Assembly: GCF_036250755.1 (NCBI RefSeq)
Contig: NZ_CP109583.1
Coordinates: 6,301,501 to 6,365,500, forward strand
Direction of reading: 5' to 3'
DNA length: 64,000 nucleotides
Source: Streptomyces uncialis
GTDB lineage: Bacteria; Actinomycetota; Actinomycetes; Streptomycetales; Streptomycetaceae
In this document: piece after piece, positions 43,704-50,730 of the stretch
How positions within the stretch are numbered: the stretch's first letter is position 1
Layout of the letters: every line of letters starts with the position of its first letter
Notes under the pieces: model-generated
Seen by the model: the letters and a program-made list of their open reading frames with translations, nothing else
Told to the model about the DNA's origin: nothing
The model's database searches: none
Program-made: the position numbers and the translations under genes

Positions 43704-45629
43704 ATGCCTGTCGAGTCGGTCTTCCCACGCCTGGAAGCGCTTCTCCCGCACGTCCAGAAGCCCATCCAGTACGTCGGTGGGGAACTCAACTCCACGGTGA
43801 AGCCGTGGGACGCCTGTGACGTCCGCTGGGCGCTCATGTACCCGGACGCCTACGAGGTGGGGTTGCCCAACCAGGGCGTCATGATCCTCTACGAGGTACT
43901 GAACGAGCGCGAGGGCGTCCTCGCCGAGCGCACCTACAGCGTGTGGCCGGACCTCGAAGCGCTGATGCGCGAGCACGACGTGCCCCAGTTCACGGTCGAC
44001 GGGCACCGCCCGGTCAAGGCGTTCGACGTGTTCGGGCTGAGCTTCTCCACGGAGCTGGGCTACACCAACATGCTCACCGCCCTGGACCTCGCGGGTATCC
44101 CGCTGGAGTCCAAGGACCGGGACATCGACGACCCGATCGTCCTCGCGGGCGGTCACGCGGCGTTCAACCCGGAGCCGGTCGCGGACTTCATCGACTGCGC
44201 GGTCATCGGCGACGGCGAGCAGGCCGTCCTGGAGATCACCGACATCGTCCGCGCCTGGAAGGCAGAGGGCCGTCCCGGCGGGCGCGAGGAAGTGCTGTTC
44301 CGGCTCGCGCGCACCGGCGGGGTGTACGTCCCCCGGTTCTACGACGTCGAGTACCTGCCGGACGGCCGGATCGGCCGGGTCGTGCCCAACCGCTCGGGCG
44401 TGCCGTGGCGGGTGTCCAAGCACACCGTCATGGACCTCGACGAGTGGCCCTACCCCAAGCAGCCCCTCGTCCCCCTCGCGGAGACCGTCCATGAGCGGAT
44501 GTCCGTGGAGATCTTCCGCGGCTGCACCCGGGGCTGCCGCTTCTGCCAGGCGGGCATGATCACCCGTCCGGTCCGTGAGCGCAGCATCACCGGTATCGGC
44601 GAGATGGTCGAGAAGGGCCTCAAGGCGACCGGCTTCGAGGAGGTCGGTCTGCTGTCGCTGTCCAGCGCCGACCACACCGAGATCGCGGACGTGGCGAAGG
44701 GCCTCGCGGACCGGTACGAGAAGGACAAGATCGGACTGTCCCTCCCGTCGACCCGGGTGGACGCCTTCAACGTCGACCTGGCGAACGAGCTGACCCGCAA
44801 CGGCCGCAGGTCCGGGCTGACCTTCGCCCCCGAGGGCGGCTCGGAGCGGCTGCGCAAGGTCATCAACAAGATGGTCTCCGAGGAGGACCTGATCCGTACG
44901 GTCGCCACCGCCTACGGCAACGGCTGGCGCCAGGTGAAGCTGTACTTCATGTGCGGTCTGCCCACCGAGACCGACGAGGACGTCCTCCAGATCGCCGACA
45001 TGGCGATGAACGTCATCCAGAAGGGCCGTGAGGTCTCCGGCGCCAACGACATCCGCTGCACGGTGTCCATCGGCGGGTTCGTGCCCAAGCCGCACACCCC
45101 CTTCCAGTGGGCGCCCCAGCTCTCCGCCGAGGAGACGGACGCCCGGCTCGGCAAGCTGCGGGACCGTATCCGCGGCGACAAGAAGTACGGCCGCTCCATC
45201 GGCTTCCGCTACCACGACGGCAAGCCCGGCATCGTCGAGGGCCTGCTGTCCCGCGGCGACCGCCGCCTCGGCCCGGTCATCCGCGCCGTCTACGAGGACG
45301 GCGGCCGGTTCGACGGCTGGCGTGAGTACTTCTCGTACGACCGCTGGATGGCCTGCGCGGCGAAGGAACTGCCCGCGGTCGGTCTCGACGTCGACTGGTA
45401 CACCACCCGCGAGCGCACCTACGAGGAGGTCCTGCCCTGGGACCACCTCGACTCCGGCCTCGACAAGGACTGGCTCTGGGAGGACTGGCAGGACGCCCTC
45501 GACGAGACCGAGGTCGACGACTGCCGCTGGACCCCGTGCTTCGACTGCGGGGTCTGTCCTCAGCTGGACACGTCCATCCAGATCGGCCCCACGGGTAAGA
45601 AGCTGCTGCCGCTGACGGTCGTGAAGTAG
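43704..45629 (+). CDS. TIGR03960-family B12-binding radical SAM protein
   Basis: A 641-residue radical SAM enzyme. N-terminal cobalamin-binding-like domain (about 1-230; VFGLSFSTELGYTNM), then the core with the 4Fe-4S cysteines 274, 278 and 281 in RGCTRGCRFCQAG, and a C-terminal cysteine motif CFDCGVC near 615. TIGR03960 is nearly always linked to the DUF2344 protein (found at 49679), RNase E/G and L21/L27 genes; here they are separated by a ~4-kb insert. Reaction unknown; RNA modification has been suggested from context. ATG 43704 follows GAGAGA. Followed by a terminator. Confidence 0.92.
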   Translation: MPVESVFPRLEALLPHVQKPIQYVGGELNSTVKPWDACDVRWALMYPDAYEVGLPNQGVMILYEVLNEREGVLAERTYSVWPDLEALMREHDVPQFTVDGHRPVKAFDVFGLSFSTELGYTNMLTALDLAGIPLESKDRDIDDPIVLAGGHAAFNPEPVADFIDCAVIGDGEQAVLEITDIVRAWKAEGRPGGREEVLFRLARTGGVYVPRFYDVEYLPDGRIGRVVPNRSGVPWRVSKHTVMDLDEWPYPKQPLVPLAETVHERMSVEIFRGCTRGCRFCQAGMITRPVRERSITGIGEMVEKGLKATGFEEVGLLSLSSADHTEIADVAKGLADRYEKDKIGLSLPSTRVDAFNVDLANELTRNGRRSGLTFAPEGGSERLRKVINKMVSEEDLIRTVATAYGNGWRQVKLYFMCGLPTETDEDVLQIADMAMNVIQKGREVSGANDIRCTVSIGGFVPKPHTPFQWAPQLSAEETDARLGKLRDRIRGDKKYGRSIGFRYHDGKPGIVEGLLSRGDRRLGPVIRAVYEDGGRFDGWREYFSYDRWMACAAKELPAVGLDVDWYTTRERTYEEVLPWDHLDSGLDKDWLWEDWQDALDETEVDDCRWTPCFDCGVCPQLDTSIQIGPTGKKLLPLTVVK

Positions 45630-45666
45630 CGGCGCACCGGCCTGACCGGGACACCCGCCGAAGTGA

Positions 45667-45698
45667 GAGGCGGCAGGACAGCGATGTCCTGCCGCCTC
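45667..45698 (+). terminator. Terminator after the radical SAM gene
   Basis: A perfect 14-bp stem (45667-45680 with 45685-45698) with a GCGA tetraloop, followed by ATTTCT. Confidence 0.85.
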
Positions 45699-45817
45699 AT
45701 TTCTGTCCCCGTTGCGGGAGCCCGGCCGGTTTCCAGTAGTGGAAACCCGAACCCCTTGTCTCTCCCCGGCCGGGACCGCGAGCATCTGTCGGGACACCCG
45801 AAGAGCAGGGGGAACAT

Positions 45818-46009
45818 GTGAAGCTGACGCGGCTGGTGGGCGAGTGCGAAGAGGGCGAGTGTCCTGCCCTCTACCTCACGAACCGGGGCACGCTCGCTGT
45901 CCAAGGGGCCAGGATCACCGAACACGGACTGGAGATCCCCGCCCACGAAACCCTGGTGGAGATCCCCGTGGAGCTCATCCGAAAGGCCGTTCGTGACGAT
46001 CTCATCTAG
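45818..46009 (+). CDS. Small protein of the DUF6879/XRE accessory cluster
   Basis: A 63-residue soluble protein, VKLTRLVGECEEGECPALYL then TNRGTLAVQGARIT. It is mostly beta-type with two Cys in GECEEGEC and resembles small proteins that precede DUF6879 genes in Streptomyces; no known activity. GTG 45818 follows GGGGGA at 45808-45813. Its end overlaps the next start by 17 bp, implying coupling. Confidence 0.75.
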   Translation: MKLTRLVGECEEGECPALYLTNRGTLAVQGARITEHGLEIPAHETLVEIPVELIRKAVRDDLI

Positions 46010-46520
46010 GACGCTGGGGGATTGCTTCAAGGAATTCGACCGGGAGGCGTTCCGGCTGGAGACCCTGGACGACTACAGCAAGTCGGGCGGTGCCGACGCG
46101 TACCGGGCGTTTCTCGCAGGTGAGCCGCAGCCGGAAGAGTACAAGACGGCCGCGTGGGTGAAGACGGTCGGGGATGCGGTCCGGTCGGGAAAGCGGATCT
46201 ACCGTGTCCATGTCCTGGCCCGTCCGCTGACGGACTATCTCCGGTTCGAGCTCTCCTGGGGATACCGTCGGAACATGGCGGCCGGGGAAGAGTTCTTCAT
46301 CCTGGACACGACGCACCAGGAGAACCCGATTCCTCAGGCGCCGGACTTCTGGCTGTTCGACGAGCGGACCGTCGGAGCCATGAAGTACGACGGGGACGGC
46401 CGGTACCTGGGTACTGATTTCCATGGGGAGGAACAGCTCTCCAGGTTCTTGGCCTACCGGGACACAGCCATGGACCGGGCTGTGCCGTTCTCCGAATGGT
46501 GGACAGAGTACGGCGGGTGA
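45993..46520 (+). CDS. DUF6879 family protein
   Basis: A 175-residue protein with several aromatic-rich motifs: YKTAAWVKTVGDAVRSGKRIYRVHVLA, FELSWGYRRNMAAGEEFFILD, PDFWLFDERTVGAMKYDGDG and a C-terminal WWTEYGG. DUF6879 is a nuclease/ligand-type domain found with XRE/DUF5753 regulators in Streptomyces; function unknown. The GTG overlaps the preceding gene and its stop overlaps the next GTG (GTGA). Confidence 0.82.
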   Translation: MTISSRTLGDCFKEFDREAFRLETLDDYSKSGGADAYRAFLAGEPQPEEYKTAAWVKTVGDAVRSGKRIYRVHVLARPLTDYLRFELSWGYRRNMAAGEEFFILDTTHQENPIPQAPDFWLFDERTVGAMKYDGDGRYLGTDFHGEEQLSRFLAYRDTAMDRAVPFSEWWTEYGG

Positions 46521-47347
46521 AGAAGTCCGGCCTCGGGCCAGCGCTGCGGGAACTGCGGGAGTCCTCCGGACTGGAGGCCAAAGCGGTCGCCCGTAGCGCT
46601 GTCATGTCCCGTTCCAAGCTGTCCAAGATCGAGAACGGGAAGACAGCTCCGAGCGTCACGGACGTCGACTGTATTCTCACCGCCATCGGTGTCTCGGACG
46701 AAGTCAAGGGCGAGTACATGGCGGCGGTCAGAGAGGCCACCACGGAGGTCACGGCGTGGCGCCTCGTGCGGCGGCTGGGGTACAGCCGGAAGCAGGAGCA
46801 GGTAAAGGCACTTGAATCACAGACAACCCTGCTCCGCCTGTTCCAGCACTCGCTCGTCCCTGGTCTGCTCCAGACCCCTGAATACGTGAGAGCGGTCTTC
46901 GCCGGGAAAGGTCTCACCGAAGCGCAGCTGGAGCGAACCGTCGGTGTGAGGCTGGCTCGGCAAAGCATCCTGTACTCGGAAGAGAAGGCGTTCCGTTTCA
47001 TCATCACGGAATCCGTCCTCCGGTGGCGCATCGTTCCACCACTGGTCATGGCGGGACAGCTCGACTGGCTGATCTCCGTGTCCCGGCTGCCCGGCGTGGA
47101 CATCGGGATCGTCGGGCTGTCCGCCGCGCAGACGGAATTTCCGGGCCACTCGTTCTCCATCAAGGACGAGCGTACGGTGACCGTCGAGATGATCCATGCG
47201 GAAACAGTGATGACAGATCCCAGGGACATCGCGCTGTATGTTGCCAAATTCGAACGGTTCAGTGGTGTCGCTGTTTCCGGCGACGATATGCGCACCCTGA
47301 TCGCGGCCATTCGGGACGAGCTTTTTCGTGAACAGGAAACCGTCTAG
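46517..47347 (+). CDS. XRE-family regulator with DUF5753 domain (Scr1-like)
   Basis: A 276-residue helix-turn-helix protein: HTH at about 5-60 (LGPALRELRESSGLEAKAVA, MSRSKLSKIENGKTAPS), then DUF5753 (about 95-270: QTTLLRLFQHSLVPGLLQTPEYVRAVF, PLVMAGQLDWLI, FPGHSFSIKDERTVTVEM). Such regulators usually act with a downstream DUF397 partner (as here). GTG 46517 gives the usual 4-bp overlap; ATG 46496 would extend into DUF6879. Its codon use is less GC-biased than its neighbours, pointing to transfer. Confidence 0.88.
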   Translation: MKKSGLGPALRELRESSGLEAKAVARSAVMSRSKLSKIENGKTAPSVTDVDCILTAIGVSDEVKGEYMAAVREATTEVTAWRLVRRLGYSRKQEQVKALESQTTLLRLFQHSLVPGLLQTPEYVRAVFAGKGLTEAQLERTVGVRLARQSILYSEEKAFRFIITESVLRWRIVPPLVMAGQLDWLISVSRLPGVDIGIVGLSAAQTEFPGHSFSIKDERTVTVEMIHAETVMTDPRDIALYVAKFERFSGVAVSGDDMRTLIAAIRDELFREQETV

Positions 47348-47412
47348 GAACCGGCCCGCTGTCCGGACATGATTGGTCCCGACGCATTCGGATGAAGGCG
47401 AAAGGCGACGCG

Positions 47413-47642
47413 ATGACGACCGATCTGTACGGGCTCTCCCCCTCCACGGAGTCGCGTTCTCGAAGGCATGCGGTGGCAACACGCACCCGGACGGTGAGTC
47501 GTGCGTGACGCTCGCGAGGATCGCGCCGGGTGCCTGGGCCGTGGGTGACAGCAAACGGCCGGACGCCGAACCGCTGCGCTTCACCACGGAGGAGCTGGCC
47601 GCGGCGGGTATCGACCCCGTGTGGTTCGGCCTCCCCGCCTGA
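47413..47642 (+). pseudogene. DUF397 protein gene, frameshifted near its start
   Basis: ATG 47413 with a purine-rich leader starts MTTDLYGL, a common start of DUF397 proteins, but this frame then runs to a stop in ~31 codons. The DUF397 body PLHGVAFSKACGGNTHPDGE and AWAVGDSKRPDAEPLRFTTE continues one frame over to the TGA at 47640-47642. Removing one CT from the GGGCTCTCCCCC run at 47431-47441 joins them as MTTDLYGLPLHGVAF. The break is therefore a 2-bp expansion. An in-frame TTG at 47373 could start the body but has no Shine-Dalgarno. Confidence 0.75.
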
Positions 47643-47704
47643 AGCGCGGGCCCGGCCTGAAGCGCGGCCCGGTCCGAAGCGCGGCCCCGCCTGAACGCGG
47701 CCAC
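47639..47704. repeat. 17-18 bp imperfect tandem repeat after DUF397
   Basis: About four copies of CCTGAAGCGCGGCCCGG-like sequence, the first overlapping the stop codon of the DUF397 frame. Non-coding. Confidence 0.75.
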
Positions 47705-47772
47705 ACCTGAACCGAGGGCCCCGTCCCGCACCGGCGGGCGGGGCCGTCGCCGTCCCTTGGAACGGAGCGGCA

Positions 47773-48249
47773 GTGCACCACCACGGCTACGCATGGCTCG
47801 GGGAGAAGAAGACGTTCGACAAGGAGAGCATCCGCAGACCCCCTGGTCAGGCCCCGACGGCGACCAGTGAGACGGAGGTGCGCGACCGGTACCGCGAAGC
47901 CGTGAGCGTGTTCCCGACCTCTGACGTGCCGCCGGTCCAGACCGCGCACTGGCTTATGAAACCGCCCTCCATGATCCGGGGGACATGGGCCGAACCCAAG
48001 GAAGCCGGCGTATGGCTGGGCCTCCAACTCGCCGAGTTCGCTCCTCGGTTCGCCTCTGGGCAGGACCGGGAGGCGATCAGGCTCGTCCTCCTGGTGAAGA
48101 CTGCCGTCGAGCGGCTGACATGGGGAGGGGACGTCTCCCTCGGCCACTATCTGAAGGGCGCGGTCTTCCACTCGGTGGCCCTGGTCACCTGCTCCCCGAA
48201 CCGCGCCTCTCCCGACCTGCCCTGCCCCTCCCGACAGCCCCGTATCTGA
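47773..48249 (+). CDS. Hypothetical soluble protein, accessory cluster
   Basis: A 158-residue protein without a recognised domain: starts VHHHGYAWLGEKKTFDKESI, with conserved-looking PPVQTAHWLMKPP, GTWAEPKEAGVWLGLQLAEF and WGGDVSLGHYLKGAVFHSVA. No membrane segment. GGAG precedes GTG 47773 by 5 nt. It follows the DUF397 gene and ends the insert. I do not assign a function. Confidence 0.7.
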   Translation: MHHHGYAWLGEKKTFDKESIRRPPGQAPTATSETEVRDRYREAVSVFPTSDVPPVQTAHWLMKPPSMIRGTWAEPKEAGVWLGLQLAEFAPRFASGQDREAIRLVLLVKTAVERLTWGGDVSLGHYLKGAVFHSVALVTCSPNRASPDLPCPSRQPRI

Positions 48250-48380
48250 CAGCCGGCGGGTCCCTGGCACTCGCCGGGTGCCCCCGGGCAAAGGGGGAGT
48301 GACGGTACATCGCGTAACACCTTGGGCACAGAGCCGACCCCGGGGAAACGATCCGGGGCCGGTCCGTGTCTCCTGGGGGC

Positions 48381-49631
48381 ATGGACCTGAACAAACAAAT
48401 GAGCGAGCGGGCGCGGCAGGGGCCCGCGCGGGAGGCCGAGGGGCGGCTCGCCGTCGCGGTCCGGCTGCCTGTGCGCATCGTGGTCCTGGTGCTCGTCGTG
48501 CCGGTACGGCTGCTGTGGGACGTGCTGGTCGCGGGGGGCGCGCTGCTGAACCGGGCCGTGCTGCGGCCGGTCGGCCGGGGCCTCGCCGTGCTGGGGCGGG
48601 TCCTGGTCGTGACCCCGCTGAACTGGTGCGTGCGGTGGATCGCCGTACCGCTGGGCCGGGGCACGCTGTGGACGCTGAAGGGGCTGTGGGCGGGATGCGC
48701 CTGGCTGCTGCGGGTCCTGGTCGCCGTTCCGGCGAAGTGGCTGTACGCGGCCGTGCTCACCCCGCTCGGGCGCGGCCTCGCCCGCGCGGCGGACGGTGCC
48801 GGGGTCGGACTGCTGTGGGTGCTCCGGGTGCTGGTCGTCGTCCCCGTGTCCTGGCTGTGGACCTGGGTGCTCGCACCGGTCGGCAAAGCGGTCGGGTACG
48901 TCCTGGTCAAGGGCGCCCGTGGTGTCGGTATCGGCCTCTACTGGACGCTGCGGGTCCTGCTGTACTACCCCGCGCTCGGACTGTGGCGGTGGCTGCTCGC
49001 CCCGGTGGGCCGGGGGCTCGCCGTCGTCGGGCGGGAGGTCGGGGACGCCTTCGGGCACGCCTGGCGGATCGCGGGCCGGATCTCCCGCGCGGTCGGCCGG
49101 TTCCTCGGCGGGCTGCTGCGGCTGCTGGTCGTGGGCCCCGCCGTCCGTTTCTACCGCGCGGTCTGCGTCCCGGTGGGCCACGCCGTCCGGGACACCCTGT
49201 GGCGGCCCGCCGCGCGGCTCGCCCGGGAGGCCGGCCGTGCGACGCGCCAGGCGCTCGGGACCGTCCGGGACACGGCCCGCCAGACCCGCGCCGACATCCG
49301 CCGGGCCTTCTCCGGTGCCCGGCGCGAGCCGGTCGCCGTGGCCGTACCGGCCGCCGCGCGGGAGCCCGCGGCGACCGGTGCCGCGGGCGGTTCCACCGCC
49401 GGTCCCGCACGGGTCGGCGCTCCCGGGGGCGGACGGTACGGCGACCCGCTCGCGCCGGCCGTCGCGAGCGGGCCCGTACCCCGTCCCGTACCGCTGCCGG
49501 GGCCGGGGGAGGGCGTACCGGGGACCGCCGTGGCGGGCGGGTCGCGCGCAACGGGTTCCGGGCCACGGGAACCCGGCGGCGATCCGCGACGTACTCTAGG
49601 TAGCAGCACGACCGCACTCACGAAGGACTGA
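48381..49631 (+). CDS. Repeat-built membrane protein, unknown function
   Basis: A 416-residue protein. After a basic start (~30 residues) come about five imperfect ~40-residue repeats (about 30-255), each with a hydrophobic helix and a PVGRGLA/PLGRG turn: RPVGRGLAVLG, PLGRGTLW, PLGRGLARAA, PVGKAVGYV, PVGRGLAVVG. The last ~130 residues are disordered and Pro/Arg/Gly-rich. No enzyme motif. It is upstream of the DUF2344 gene and close enough for co-transcription (CTG start 5 bp after the stop). ATG 48381 follows GGGGG with short spacing. Confidence 0.75.
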   Translation: MDLNKQMSERARQGPAREAEGRLAVAVRLPVRIVVLVLVVPVRLLWDVLVAGGALLNRAVLRPVGRGLAVLGRVLVVTPLNWCVRWIAVPLGRGTLWTLKGLWAGCAWLLRVLVAVPAKWLYAAVLTPLGRGLARAADGAGVGLLWVLRVLVVVPVSWLWTWVLAPVGKAVGYVLVKGARGVGIGLYWTLRVLLYYPALGLWRWLLAPVGRGLAVVGREVGDAFGHAWRIAGRISRAVGRFLGGLLRLLVVGPAVRFYRAVCVPVGHAVRDTLWRPAARLAREAGRATRQALGTVRDTARQTRADIRRAFSGARREPVAVAVPAAAREPAATGAAGGSTAGPARVGAPGGGRYGDPLAPAVASGPVPRPVPLPGPGEGVPGTAVAGGSRATGSGPREPGGDPRRTLGSSTTALTKD

Positions 49632-49678
49632 CGACACTGGGCAAGCGACAGCCCGAAGGCCCTCCGCCCGCACCGGCG

Positions 49679-50494
49679 GTGCAGCGCATCAGACTGCGCT
49701 ACACCAAGCGTGGCCGCCTCCGGTTCACCAGCCACCGTGATTTCCAGCGCGCGTTCGAGAGAGCGCTGCGCCGAGCCGAGGTGCCGATGGCGTACTCGGC
49801 GGGGTTCACGCCCCATCCGAAGGTGTCGTACGCCAATGCCGCACCCACCGGCACGGGCAGTGAGGCGGAGTACCTGGAGATCGCGCTCACCGAGCCGCGT
49901 GACCCCGACGGGCTGCGGGCCCTGCTCGACGAGTCGCTGCCCACCGGGCTCGACATCGTCGACGCGGTCGAGGCCCGTACCCCGGGTCTCGCGGACCGGC
50001 TGACGGGCTCCGTGTGGGAGCTCCGGCTCGACGGTGTCGAGCCGGAAGCGGCACACCACGCCGCCGCCGCCTTCCTGGCGGCGGAGTCGGTCGAGGTCAG
50101 CCGTCAGACGAAGAACGGCGTACGTACGTTCGACGCGCGCGCCGCTGTCGCCCAGCTCACGACCACCGGGCCCGGTGCCCCGGGCACGCACGGAACCCCG
50201 GCTGATGGGCCGGGCGACCGGCCCTGTGCGATACTGCGCCTGGTTGTTCGGCACGTGACGCCTGCCGTACGACCCGACGACGTCCTGTCCGGTCTCCGAG
50301 CTGTGGCCGACCTGGCGCCGCCGGTCCCCGCAGCGGTGACCAGGCTGGCGCAGGGGCTTTTCGATGACGAGACCGGCACGGTGACCGACCCGCTCGCGCC
50401 CGACCGCGAGGCAGTCGTGGCCGCCCCAGTTCATGCTTCAGGGACCGCCGAGGCCGCCGCCGCGAAGGCGCCGACGCCGGAAGGCCCCGCGTAA
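49679..50494 (+). CDS. TIGR03936/DUF2344 family protein
   Basis: A 271-residue protein from the first canonical start. RIRLRYTKRGRLRFTSHRDF and EVPMAYSAGFTPHPKVSYAN are the family signature. DUF2344 pairs with the TIGR03960 radical SAM protein (at 43704) and occurs fused to it in other bacteria; probable role in modification of RNA or a ribosome-linked substrate. The Shine-Dalgarno GAAGGA (49622-49627) is 9 nt from an in-frame CTG at 49637 (adds CTG-GKRQPEGPPPAPA), but 51 nt from this GTG, so translation may really start at the CTG. Followed by RNase E. Confidence 0.88.
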   Translation: MQRIRLRYTKRGRLRFTSHRDFQRAFERALRRAEVPMAYSAGFTPHPKVSYANAAPTGTGSEAEYLEIALTEPRDPDGLRALLDESLPTGLDIVDAVEARTPGLADRLTGSVWELRLDGVEPEAAHHAAAAFLAAESVEVSRQTKNGVRTFDARAAVAQLTTTGPGAPGTHGTPADGPGDRPCAILRLVVRHVTPAVRPDDVLSGLRAVADLAPPVPAAVTRLAQGLFDDETGTVTDPLAPDREAVVAAPVHASGTAEAAAAKAPTPEGPA

Positions 50495-50730
50495 GGACGT
50501 ACGTCGTAGCGCCGCCCTTGTATCCGGGAGCCACCTGGGTCGGGCAGCGCACCGACCACAAGACTTTCGCCAGGCCGTACGCGACATGGTGTACGGAACC
50601 GGCGAGACAGGACACAGATCGCTCCCGAGCGGCGCACGCGCCCCGGACGGCGGCTCCGCGCAGGACGCGCGAGCCGCGGACGTCAACCGGATCAGCGCGG
50701 CGCCCGGGAGCCGACGGGAGAACCGCCCGC

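Noticed and set aside
47373..47642. Intact DUF397 gene from TTG 47373
   Set aside because: No Shine-Dalgarno, and its first 28 residues are unlike DUF397 proteins, while ATG 47413 in the other frame gives the expected start.
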